From NCBI RefSeq assembly GCF_002015115.1, contig NZ_MUYA01000007.1:124001-188000 (forward strand): DNA of 64,000 bases. Direction: 5' to 3'. The DNA comes from Haemophilus paracuniculus. Lineage in GTDB: Bacteria; Pseudomonadota; Gammaproteobacteria; Enterobacterales; Pasteurellaceae. The first letter of the stretch is position 1. Every line of letters begins with the position of its first letter. The notes below the pieces were generated by a model. The model had not been told where the DNA came from, did no database searches, and worked only from the letters and a program-made list of their open reading frames with translations. The translations under genes were made by a program, and so were the position numbers. Shown here in pieces: positions 56,270 to 64,000 of this stretch.

Positions 56270-57619
56270 ATGTCGCTCATTTCAACCAAAGATCTTAAAT
56301 TGCAAGAGCAAGAATTACGTCAAGCGGTCAGTTCCGCTTTATTTTTTGCGGAAAAAGCAGGGGCAACCGCCGAAGTTGCCGTTACCAAAGTGTCGGGCTT
56401 GTCGGTTTCCACCCGTTTGGAACAGGTGGAAAATATCGAATTTAATAATGATGGGGCGTTGGGGATTTCCGTCTATCTCGGCAAGCGTAAGGGCAATGCG
56501 TCCACCTCGGATTTACAACCACAATCCATTCAGCGTGCGGTGGAATCCGCCCTTGCGATCGCCAAATATACCTCAGAAGACGATTGTGCCGGCTTGGCGG
56601 ACAAAGAGATGATGGCGTTTGATGCACCGAATTTGGATCTCTATCATCACGCCGAGATCACAGTCGATCAAGCGGTGGCTTTGGCGGTAGAAACCGAACA
56701 TCACGCTTTGAACGCAGATGAAAAAATCGTCAATAGCGAGGGGGCAACTTTCAATTCCCATAGTGGCGTGCGGGTTTACGGCAACAGCCACGGAATGTTG
56801 CAGAGCTACCTTTCTAGCCGTTATTCCCTTTCGTGTAGCGTGATTTCTGCCTTTGAAGATCAACTCGAACGTGATTATGAATATACGATTTCTCGCGAAT
56901 TTGACCGCTTGCAATCGCCACAATGGGTGGGGCAACAGGCGGCGATCAAGGCGGTGGATCGGCTCAATCCGCAAAAAATTAAAACCTGCGAAGTCCCCGT
57001 AATTTTCTACAACGATGTGGCGACAGGCTTAATTGGACATTTGGCAGGGGCAATCAGCGGCGGGGCGTTGTATCGCAAAGCGAGCTTTATGCAAGACAAA
57101 TTGGGTGAGCAGATTTTGCCCGACTGGTTTGCTATCAGTGAACGACCGCACTTACTGCGTCAGCTTGCTTCCTCGCCGTTTGACAGCGAGGGCGTTCGCA
57201 CCCAAGCCAGAGAAATCATCACGGGCGGCGTGCTACAAAGCTATTTGATGACCAGTTACAGCGGTCGCAAAATGGGCTTGCAAACCACAGGACACGCAGG
57301 CGGAATCCACAACTGGCTAGTGAAACCCAACCGCACGGGCGGACTGCAAACCTTGCTGAATGAAATGGGAACGGGCTTGCTCGTTACCGAAATGCTCGGT
57401 AGTGCGATTAACGGCGTAACGGGGGAATATTCCCGTGGGGCGGCAGGTTTTTGGGTCGAAAACGGCGAAATCCAATACCCCGTTGCCGAAATCACCATTG
57501 CAGGGCAACTTCAAGAAATGTACCGCCAAATTATCGCCGTGGGCGATGATGTCGAACATCGTTCTAATATTCAAACTGGCTCGATTTTGCTTGAACGAAT
57601 GAAAGTCTCTGGCGAATAA
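56270..57619 (+). CDS. pmbA: PmbA (TldE), metalloprotease partner subunit
   Basis: This 449-residue TldE subunit works with TldD, cleaving unfolded peptides, including microcin and CcdA in E. coli. Landmarks: VEIVAVTKxSGLSVSTRLEQVENIEF-like N-terminus (read in part), GKRKGNASTSDL, YSGRKMGLQTTGHAGGIHNW and GLLVTEMLGSAINGVTGEYSRGAAGFWVENGE (read in part). It lacks the HExxxH zinc motif, which lives in TldD. The length matches E. coli PmbA (450). tldD is not in the window. The next element is the second copy of the double-hairpin repeat. Confidence 0.94.
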   Translation: MSLISTKDLKLQEQELRQAVSSALFFAEKAGATAEVAVTKVSGLSVSTRLEQVENIEFNNDGALGISVYLGKRKGNASTSDLQPQSIQRAVESALAIAKYTSEDDCAGLADKEMMAFDAPNLDLYHHAEITVDQAVALAVETEHHALNADEKIVNSEGATFNSHSGVRVYGNSHGMLQSYLSSRYSLSCSVISAFEDQLERDYEYTISREFDRLQSPQWVGQQAAIKAVDRLNPQKIKTCEVPVIFYNDVATGLIGHLAGAISGGALYRKASFMQDKLGEQILPDWFAISERPHLLRQLASSPFDSEGVRTQAREIITGGVLQSYLMTSYSGRKMGLQTTGHAGGIHNWLVKPNRTGGLQTLLNEMGTGLLVTEMLGSAINGVTGEYSRGAAGFWVENGEIQYPVAEITIAGQLQEMYRQIIAVGDDVEHRSNIQTGSILLERMKVSGE

Positions 57620-57647
57620 AACAAGCGGGTAGATTTTAGCAATTTCA

Positions 57648-57695
57648 GGACGCCAGCGTGGCGTCCCTACCGCAGGTTCGCAATGCTTGCGACCC
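57648..57695. repeat. Dispersed double-hairpin repeat, copy 2
   Basis: GGACGCCA-GCG-TGGCGTCC (57648-57666) is identical to copy 1. The second hairpin (57675-57695: GGTTCGCA...TTGCGACC) has changed sequence but retains the stem by paired substitutions. Confidence 0.75.
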
Positions 57696-57705
57696 AAACT
57701 CAAAA

Positions 57706-57750
57706 ACAAGGGGATAGATTTTGAAAATTTTTTCAAATCTATCCCCTTGT
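57706..57750. terminator. Perfect inverted repeat between pmbA and truA
   Basis: The arms ACAAGGGGATAGATTT (57706-57721) and AAATCTATCCCCTTGT (57735-57750) are perfectly complementary over 16 bp around a T/A-rich loop. They use the GGGG uptake-signal variant in inverted orientation and probably act as a bidirectional terminator for the convergent genes. Confidence 0.75.
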
Positions 57751-57753
57751 CAT

Positions 57754-58539
57754 TTAATCAGCAAGAAAAAGTGGCCCTAATGGCGTTTTCGGAATACCAA
57801 ATTCCACGGGGTAATGGACATCAACCAGATAAAGCCCTTCGGCTTTGGCGGTTGGGGCGGCGAGTTTGCGATCTTTTTGATCGAGCAGCCATTTGATCCA
57901 GCTTTCTTCTTGTCGCCCTGCCCCCACTTCTAGCAGGCTACCCACGATGTTTCGCACCATATGATGCACGAACGCATTGGCTTGAATATCCACCACAATA
58001 TAAGCCCCGAAGCGGTTCACATTGAGATGATGTACATTGCGGTTTGGGCTGTGAGATTGGCATTTTGCGGCACGGAACGAACTGAAATCATTTTCACCGA
58101 GCAAAAACTGCCCTGCTCGGTGCATTTTTTCCGCGTCTAACGGCTGATGATAATGGGAAACGCCTTTCGGCAAAATCGCGGATCGCAGATTGTTATTGTA
58201 GATAATGTAGCGATAACGGCGGGCGGTGGCACTAAATCGGGCGTGGAAATCGTCTGGCACTTCCACCGCCCATTTCACCGCAACATCATCGGGCAGATGG
58301 GCGTTTGTGCCGAAGCACCAACTTTGCAAGGGGCGAACCGCGTCCGTTTCAAAATGCACCACCTGCCCCGTGCCGTGAACGCCAGCGTCCGTCCGCCCTG
58401 CACAAAACACTTCGCAGGGGGAATTTGCCACCACCGACAGGGCTTGTTCTAAGGTTTGTTGCACGCTCGGCACGCCCTCTTGCCGTTGCCAGCCGAAGTA
58501 GCGACTGCCGTCATACTCAATGCCTAATGCGATTTTCAT
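57754..58539 (-). CDS. truA: TruA, tRNA pseudouridine synthase (positions 38-40)
   Basis: This 261-residue enzyme isomerises uridines 38, 39 and 40 of the anticodon arm. It begins [20 protein letters not shown]. The catalytic Asp is in [19 protein letters not shown], and the family blocks [17 protein letters not shown] and [17 protein letters not shown] are present. The length matches (270 in E. coli). It lies 38 bases downstream of folE on the same strand. An uptake-signal-like core is in that gap. Confidence 0.97.
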   Translation of the reverse strand: MKIALGIEYDGSRYFGWQRQEGVPSVQQTLEQALSVVANSPCEVFCAGRTDAGVHGTGQVVHFETDAVRPLQSWCFGTNAHLPDDVAVKWAVEVPDDFHARFSATARRYRYIIYNNNLRSAILPKGVSHYHQPLDAEKMHRAGQFLLGENDFSSFRAAKCQSHSPNRNVHHLNVNRFGAYIVVDIQANAFVHHMVRNIVGSLLEVGAGRQEESWIKWLLDQKDRKLAAPTAKAEGLYLVDVHYPVEFGIPKTPLGPLFLAD

Positions 58540-58577
58540 TGAAATTCCCCCTGCAAGCGGTCTGTTTTCATCAAATT

Positions 58578-59234
58578 TTACTTGTTGATCAAGGTTAAAA
58601 ACTCTTTTCGAGTTTCACGATCTTCAAGGAAAACGCCGCCGAATGCAGAGGTTACCGTATAGCTGTTAGTATCTTTCACGCCACGGCATTTTACGCAGAA
58701 GTGGGTTGCTTTCACATAAACCGCCACATCGTCCGTTTCCAAAATGGTTTGGAATGCGGTTAAAAGCTGTTCGGTAAAACGCTCTTGCACCTGCGGACGC
58801 TGGGCGAAGAATTGCACCACACGGTTGATTTTGGATAAGCCGATCACCCAATTTTTCGGGTAATACGCCACCGCCACTTTGCCGTCAATCGTAACAAAAT
58901 GGTGTTCGCAGGTGCTGGTGAGGGTAATATCGTCCACCAACACCATTTCGCTCACTTTCATTTGGTTTTTGATCTTAGTGATTTTCGGGAAAGTCGCGTA
59001 ATCTAAGCCGCTAAAAATTTCGTCCACATACATTTTGGCAAGGCGGTGTGGGGTTTCTTCAAGGCTGTCATCACGCAGATCCAAGCCTAATAATTCCAAC
59101 ACTGAACGCAAATGTTGCTGAATTTCGGCTCGGCGGCTGTCTTTATCTTTGGTTAATGTAATGGTTGGGGTTTCAATGCCCTTTTCGAGCAAGGCTTGAC
59201 GCACTTGTTGGGCTTCGAGAGAGAGTTGGCTCAT
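58578..59234 (-). CDS. folE: FolE, GTP cyclohydrolase I
   Basis: This 218-residue zinc enzyme opens the first step of folate synthesis. Motifs: [26 protein letters not shown] (zinc Cys and His), [24 protein letters not shown], and the C-terminal zinc Cys in [16 protein letters not shown]. The length matches E. coli FolE (222). It is divergent from kdkA. truA follows on the same strand. Confidence 0.97.
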   Translation of the reverse strand: MSQLSLEAQQVRQALLEKGIETPTITLTKDKDSRRAEIQQHLRSVLELLGLDLRDDSLEETPHRLAKMYVDEIFSGLDYATFPKITKIKNQMKVSEMVLVDDITLTSTCEHHFVTIDGKVAVAYYPKNWVIGLSKINRVVQFFAQRPQVQERFTEQLLTAFQTILETDDVAVYVKATHFCVKCRGVKDTNSYTVTSAFGGVFLEDRETRKEFLTLINK

Positions 59235-59352
59235 TGATTTTCCTCTAAAATTTAAGGGCGAAATTCTAGCAAATTCACATCAAAAAAAATAGCGGTAAAA
59301 GTCGGTTAAATTAGTGTAAAATCGTGCCATTTTCTCACTTTTTGCCAAAATA

Positions 59353-60072
59353 ATGATTTATTACCACTTTAATCAAACGGCGTTTCCTCTTTTGCAGACC
59401 CCTTCGGGGCAGGATTTTGTGAAATCCTTGCTTAACACGCAAAATTTTGAAAAATCCGACCGCTTGTTGGGCTTTTCAAAGGGGCGGGGCGTAACGTGGT
59501 TTCTTAATACCCAGCCCGAATTGGGGGTAAACAGCGTGCTACGCCACTATTTGCGGGGCGGTTTGTTCGGTAAATTGATTAAACAGCACTACTTTTTTAA
59601 CGGCTTAGATCGCACCCGTGCAATGCAGGAATTTGCCCTGCTCAATCAAATGGTGGCGTGGAATTTGCCCGTGCCTCGCCCGATTGCGGTTAAAATCGAA
59701 CGCCGTTTTTGCGTCTATCAAGCGGATATTTTGCTCGAAAAAATCGACCAAACGCAGGATTTGAGCAAATTTTTACAAAACCACCCCCTTGCAACGGCTC
59801 AATATCAACAAATCGGCAAGCTAATTCGCCGTTTGCACGATCATCAGGTTCATCATTCCGATCTCAACATTCACAACATTTTGCTTGATGATAAGGGGCA
59901 ATTTTGGCTGATCGATTTTGATAAATGTGGCATTGCGGACGGCGAAAATTGGAAAGCGGATAACCTCGCTCGCCTGCACCGTTCGTTCTTAAAAGAGCAA
60001 AAACGCTTGAATATCCATTTTCAAGAAACGGATTGGCAGGCGTTGCTGTCGGGTTATCAAGAAAACGCTTAA
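59353..60072 (+). CDS. kdkA: KdkA, 3-deoxy-D-manno-octulosonic acid kinase
   Basis: This 239-residue kinase phosphorylates Kdo at the 4-OH in the single-Kdo LPS of Haemophilus-type bacteria. The kinase-like motifs are the glycine-rich N-terminus with GRGVTWFLN, LRHYLRGGLFGKL, VPRPIAV, catalytic HHSDLNIHNILLD (Asp, Asn) and metal-binding LIDFDKC. The length matches H. influenzae KdkA (241). Its presence predicts single, phosphorylated Kdo in the LPS. A USS core lies within the gene (59459-59467). It is divergent from folE and 70 bases upstream of ttcA. Confidence 0.93.
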   Translation: MIYYHFNQTAFPLLQTPSGQDFVKSLLNTQNFEKSDRLLGFSKGRGVTWFLNTQPELGVNSVLRHYLRGGLFGKLIKQHYFFNGLDRTRAMQEFALLNQMVAWNLPVPRPIAVKIERRFCVYQADILLEKIDQTQDLSKFLQNHPLATAQYQQIGKLIRRLHDHQVHHSDLNIHNILLDDKGQFWLIDFDKCGIADGENWKADNLARLHRSFLKEQKRLNIHFQETDWQALLSGYQENA

Positions 60073-60142
60073 CCCTTGCAAAAAATGGCGAAATCTTTAC
60101 TATGATCCGCCTTAATTTTTTCATTACCTAAATAAAATTCAA

Positions 60143-61081
60143 ATGCACCAAGAAACAACTTCAACCGAAAAGAAAAACACCTATAATTTCAACAAGTTAC
60201 AAAAACGCCTACGCCGTAATGTGGGCAATGCGATTGCCGATTTCAATATGATTGAGGATGGCGATAAAGTGATGGTTTGCCTTTCAGGGGGCAAAGATAG
60301 CTATACGTTGCTTGATATTTTGCTCAATTTACGCCTGAATGCCCCGATCCATTTTGATATTGTGGCGGTGAATCTCGACCAAAAACAACCGGGGTTTCCT
60401 GAACATATTTTGCCCCAATACCTCGACAGCATCGGCGTGGATTACAAAATCGTGGAAGAAAACACCTACGGCATTGTGAAAGAGAAAATCCCCGAGGGCA
60501 AAACCACTTGTTCGCTCTGCTCTCGCCTACGCCGTGGGATTTTGTACCGCACCGCCACCGAGCTGGGGGCGACCAAAATTGCGTTGGGACACCACCGTGA
60601 TGATATGCTTGAAACCTTGTTCCTCAATATGTTCTACGGCGGCAAAATGAAAAGTATGCCACCGAAATTGATTAGCGATGACGGCAAACAAATCGTGATC
60701 CGACCGCTTGCCTATTGCAAGGAAAAGGATATTGAAAAATATGCGGAAGCGAAGCAGTTCCCGATTATTCCGTGTAATTTGTGCGGTTCGCAGCCGAATT
60801 TGCAACGTCAAGTGGTAAAAGAGATGTTGCAAAAGTGGGATCGCCAATACCCAGGGCGAATTGAAACGATGTTTAGTGCCTTGCAAAATATCGTGCCGTC
60901 TCATCTTTGCGACCCGAACCTGTTTGATTTTAAAGGCATTAAACGCGGCGAACTACCCGAGGGCATTGAGGGCGATATTGCCTTCGACAAGGCGGAAATC
61001 CCTGCCATTCCTGTGGTGCAAGAGGAAGACGAAAGCCCAGACTATACGGAAAACGGCGTGATTCAATTCAAGGCACTCTAA
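60143..61081 (+). CDS. ttcA: TtcA, tRNA cytidine-32 2-sulfurtransferase
   Basis: This 312-residue iron-sulphur enzyme thiolates C32 of several tRNAs. The PP-loop ATP motif is [17 protein letters not shown] (near residue 47). The pair [18 protein letters not shown] gives two of the cluster cysteines and [16 protein letters not shown] a third. The family end [14 protein letters not shown] is present. The length matches E. coli TtcA (311). Followed by a dead transposase. Confidence 0.96.
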   Translation: MHQETTSTEKKNTYNFNKLQKRLRRNVGNAIADFNMIEDGDKVMVCLSGGKDSYTLLDILLNLRLNAPIHFDIVAVNLDQKQPGFPEHILPQYLDSIGVDYKIVEENTYGIVKEKIPEGKTTCSLCSRLRRGILYRTATELGATKIALGHHRDDMLETLFLNMFYGGKMKSMPPKLISDDGKQIVIRPLAYCKEKDIEKYAEAKQFPIIPCNLCGSQPNLQRQVVKEMLQKWDRQYPGRIETMFSALQNIVPSHLCDPNLFDFKGIKRGELPEGIEGDIAFDKAEIPAIPVVQEEDESPDYTENGVIQFKAL

Positions 61082-61099
61082 ATTTTCAAAAAACAGCCC

Positions 61100-61540
61100 G
61101 CTTGTAAGGAGCATTTTGCTGATAATATCCAAAAGATGATGGAGCAACTGGAATTAGATGGTGTAATGCAAGCAGACGAAACCTTTACTACTATTTCCTA
61201 TAAAGGACAGCACAAAAATTTTAACCTACCACGCCCACCGCATAAACGAGGAATAGTGTGGCAGCAAAACGTGGTTTAGCCAAACAGCAATTTGCATTCG
61301 GGTGTAAATCTCAATAGGCTATGAATTGCTAAGCTAGTAAATTTAGGCCATCCCAATGCAGCGGACTTACGAAAGTGTTAGGCGGTAAAATCGCTCAAGA
61401 TTCAGTATTTGTAACGGACTCACTCCGCTCTTATTAGAAATTGTCGTTTGATATGGAATTGAATCACATTCGAATTCCAAGAAACAAATACAAAATGCCA
61501 AAGTAGAACGATTGAAATTGCTAAACGTCCTACATTGCCG
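61100..61540 (+). pseudogene. Degenerate IS1595-family transposase
   Basis: Patches of an IS1595-type transposase can be read in several frames. LELDGVMQADETFTTISYKG contains the first catalytic Asp, followed by KNFNLPRPPHKRGIVW and a stop. Then NLGHPNAADLRK and VTDSLRSY can be read, with further stops. Similar wording (DETFF...KG...LPRPAHKRG) is typical of the family. The element has no intact frame and is inactive. The remaining 473-base gap between ttcA and the methylase (61082-61554) holds only this. Confidence 0.72.
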
Positions 61541-61554
61541 ATTTAGGAGACAAA

Positions 61555-62355
61555 ATGAATAACCAAATTTCTATTCAAGATATGCAAAATACATTATTTG
61601 AGGGGGATTGTTTGGAAATTATGAAAAAATTTCCTGATAATTCCGTAGATATGGTTTTATGCGATCTGCCTTATGGTACAACTCAGAATAAATGGGATAG
61701 CGTAATAGATCTCAATTTATTATGGAAAGAATACAATAGAATTGTTAAATCTAATGGCGCGATTGTTTTAACTTCGCAAGGCATATTCACTGCTAAATTG
61801 ATCTTATCTAATGAAAAGGATTTTAAGTATAAAATTGTTTGGGAAAAATCAAAACCAACCAATTTTCTGAATGCTAAAAAACAACCTTTACGGAAATATG
61901 AAGATGTTTGCGTATTTTATAAGAAACAGCCTACTTATAATCCACAAATGAAACAAGGCGAACCATATAATAAAGGTGTTAGAAAAGATCAGCTAACAGG
62001 TAGCTATGGAGACTTTAAACCACAATTAGTAAAAAGTGATGGGGAGCGATACCCAACCGATGTAATTTATTTCAAAACAGCCGAAAGTGAGGGGGAAGTT
62101 TTGCACCCAACACAGAAACCTGTTGAGTTGGGACGTTATCTCATTAAAACATATACAAATGAAAACGATCTTATTTTAGATAATACATTTGGAAGTGGAA
62201 GTTTTTTAGTTTCAGCCGCATTAGAAAATAGACGTTTCTGTGGAATTGAACAAAATAAAAATGCCACATTATTCAAAGACAAACATATTGATTATATTGA
62301 TTTAGCTTTAAATAGATTGAATAAAGCTGGTGCAAATGTAAGGGTTGTAAGATGA
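61555..62355 (+). CDS. Beta-class DNA methyltransferase (N6-adenine or N4-cytosine)
   Basis: This 266-residue AdoMet-dependent DNA methylase has motif IV LCDLPYGTTQNKWD at about residue 35 (DLPY in place of DPPY). The AdoMet-binding motif I ILDNTFGSGSFLVSA lies near residue 213, near the C-terminus, the order of the beta class. HPTQKPVELGRYLI lies just before it, as expected. It is AT-rich compared with its neighbours. Its stop overlaps the next gene by 4 bases (ATGA), so the two are coupled. It is probably the protective or regulatory methylase of the adjacent restriction gene; target site unknown. Confidence 0.85.
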   Translation: MNNQISIQDMQNTLFEGDCLEIMKKFPDNSVDMVLCDLPYGTTQNKWDSVIDLNLLWKEYNRIVKSNGAIVLTSQGIFTAKLILSNEKDFKYKIVWEKSKPTNFLNAKKQPLRKYEDVCVFYKKQPTYNPQMKQGEPYNKGVRKDQLTGSYGDFKPQLVKSDGERYPTDVIYFKTAESEGEVLHPTQKPVELGRYLIKTYTNENDLILDNTFGSGSFLVSAALENRRFCGIEQNKNATLFKDKHIDYIDLALNRLNKAGANVRVVR

Positions 62356-64000
62356 GTAAAGCAAAATTAAATTACAATGAAAGAGCTTGGGCTATCGATG
62401 TAATTAGCCATATCAACTTATTTTGTTCTAAAAATAACTTGTTCGTGAAGAAAGCGGGTGGTGAAAGAACCTTAAAAGATCATAGTAAAAAAAGTCTTTT
62501 TCCTGATGTTCTCTTGTATGGTAATGAGAAATTTGGCGATGTTATTCAAGGTTGGGAATTAAAAATGCCTGATACGCCAATTACTGATATAGAACTAATA
62601 GAAAATGCACAGTTAAAAGCTAATAAACTTGGATTAAATTCATTTCTTTTGTGGAATGCGAAAGAGGCTGTACTCTATATTAGGGAGAATAATTATTTTT
62701 CAATCAATAAAACTTGGGTAGAGTCAGATATTCATAGTAGAGAAGATGTAGAAAATAATCAAGATAAATGGAAATGCATTCTTGAAGATATAATTATCTA
62801 TATATCACAGATAATTTCTGATTCAAATTATAAAAATGTGGGATTGTTAGAGTTAAGCTCAAATTTATATGTAGATAGTTTGAAAAGTTTTAAACAAGAC
62901 TTATCTTGCAATTTTGAATCTAGTGCCATTAAAAACTTTGACTTTGATATAGAAATTACTGAGTGGTTTAATGAAAATCCAACAAAAAACGAAAATAAGT
63001 ATTCTGTACTGGCTGATTTTTCGATTCTTTCTTGGGTAAATAGATTATTATTCTCTCATTATTTGAAAACATTTAACCAAGATGCCGAAATAATTAACAA
63101 CTTAACTTTAAGTTCGTCTATTGATGATGTCATTGAAACCTTTAAAAAAATTACAGAAAAATGTGATTTTATGAATGTATTTCTATCTAATGTTGGAGAT
63201 AAATACATTGGAGATAAATTCTTATCGTATTGGTTAGAATTAAATGAGCTATTAAAAGAAATTCGATTTGATAGGATTGATAACAACTACCTGCACAATG
63301 TTATTGATTCTGCGTTATTGCATTCAAGGAAGAAAGTTGTTGGACAATTTTCTACCCCAATAAATTTAGCTTATTTTCTTGCAAGTATAACAATTAAAAA
63401 TCGCACAGCTAATATAATTGATGCCTGCTGCGGAAGCGGTACTATTCCAAAAGTTGTTTACCAAATTAAGAGAGAATGCAAAATTCCACCTAATGAAGCC
63501 TTAAATCAAGTATGGGCAAGTGATAAATTCTCATATCCATTACAGCTTTGCTCTATTGCGTTATCAGATCCGCAAGCATTAGGTAATCTTGTTCAAGTAT
63601 TTCAGAAAGATGTTTTTGAATTGCAGCCAAATACTGAAATTTCCTTTGTAGATCCATTTATAGAACAAACTGTAACAAAAGAACTACCAGTTATGCATGC
63701 CGTTATTTCTAATTTACCATTTGTAAGATTTGAAACAGCAGAAATTCCTAATAGGAAGAACTTAAGCAATTTAGGATTAAGCAAAAAGTCGGATTTATAT
63801 GCTTATATCATTTTTCATCTTTCTAATTTAATTGAAGAAAATGGAAGAATAGGTGTTATTATCTCAAATTCTTGGTTAGCAAACGAATGGGGATAACAAT
63901 TCAAAGAAAACTTGTTAAAACATTTTAAATTGTTAAAAGTAATTTGTTCTTCAAAAGGAAAATGGTTTGAAAATGCTGATGTTGTTGCTACTTTATTGGT
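62352..64000 (+). pseudogene. Restriction-modification protein (PD-ExK nuclease plus N6-methylase) with an in-frame stop, truncated by the window
   Basis: Residues 1-514 are open, then TAA occurs at 63894-63896, yet the same frame stays open and family-like to the window end (QFKENLLKHFKLLKV, then SSKGKWFENADVVATLLV). The N-terminal part shows a PD-(D/E)xK nuclease pattern (FPDVLLYGNEKFGD then GWELKMPD). The second half is an N6-adenine methylase with motif I NIIDACCGSGTIPK and motif IV SNLPFVRF. This is the layout of type IIG or fused type I-like enzymes. The stop replaces a position usually occupied by Lys/Glu (WG-x-QF), so a single G or A to T change is likely. AT-rich, probably acquired. 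Confidence 0.75.

Overview
The window looks like chromosomal DNA from a member of the Pasteurellaceae on the Actinobacillus/Mannheimia side of the family. Three things support this. The gene neighbourhoods (ybfF/seqA-menE-mscK, sspAB, cpxRA, zapG/rplM-rpsI, kdkA, truC-yqcC) are those of this family. Copies of the 'Apl-type' DNA uptake signal core ACAAGCGGT are scattered in both orientations. Two surface-modification genes carry tetranucleotide contingency repeats. Base composition is moderate over most of the window and clearly more AT-rich in the surface-modification genes and at the right end.

Layout. 1-10.2 kb: tmaR; a minus-strand seqA-menE-mscK unit; ybfF; an aromatic amino acid permease; and a two-gene efeO-efeB iron unit with no efeU permease beside it. 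10.2-17 kb: gdhA, a lone CRP-controlled mglB, truC-yqcC, trpCF, mltA and the 4.5S RNA gene. 17-25.2 kb, minus strand: metF behind three tandem MetJ boxes, cpdB, a lone substrate-binding protein behind a strong TrpR operator, sspAB, serS, smpB and ratAB. 25.4-36 kb: an eight-gene purine operon, purE-K-L-C-F-M-N-D, behind a PurR box. Its proteins look like those of Firmicutes rather than the usual gammaproteobacterial versions. 36-37.7 kb: a scar made of an IS30-type transposase tail and pieces of a P2/Mu-like prophage. 37.7-46.2 kb: nif3-like, ubiX, the cydD/cydC exporter genes separated by two tiny membrane-protein genes, mazG and cpxRA. 46.2-49.6 kb: intergenic repeats, the RNase P RNA gene and glnD. 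49.6-54.8 kb: a phase-variable phosphoethanolamine transferase (out of frame here), zapG, rplM-rpsI and a phase-variable acyltransferase (in frame here). 54.8-61.1 kb: yaaA, a lipoprotein, pmbA, truA, folE, kdkA and ttcA. 61.1-64 kb: a dead IS1595-type transposase, then an AT-rich restriction-modification pair whose second gene has an in-frame TAA and runs off the window.

The window is mainly housekeeping metabolism (IMP synthesis, folate, methionine, tryptophan, respiration assembly, envelope stress), with accessory DNA at four places: the purine operon, the prophage/IS scar after purD, the two repeat-controlled surface genes around rplM-rpsI, and the right-end restriction-modification locus. 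The most interesting items are the transplanted purine operon, the small membrane proteins inside cydDC, the mid-gene repeat in the acyltransferase, the TrpR-operator/orphan binding protein pair and the interrupted restriction-modification gene. All calls were made by reading the sequence; no database search was run.
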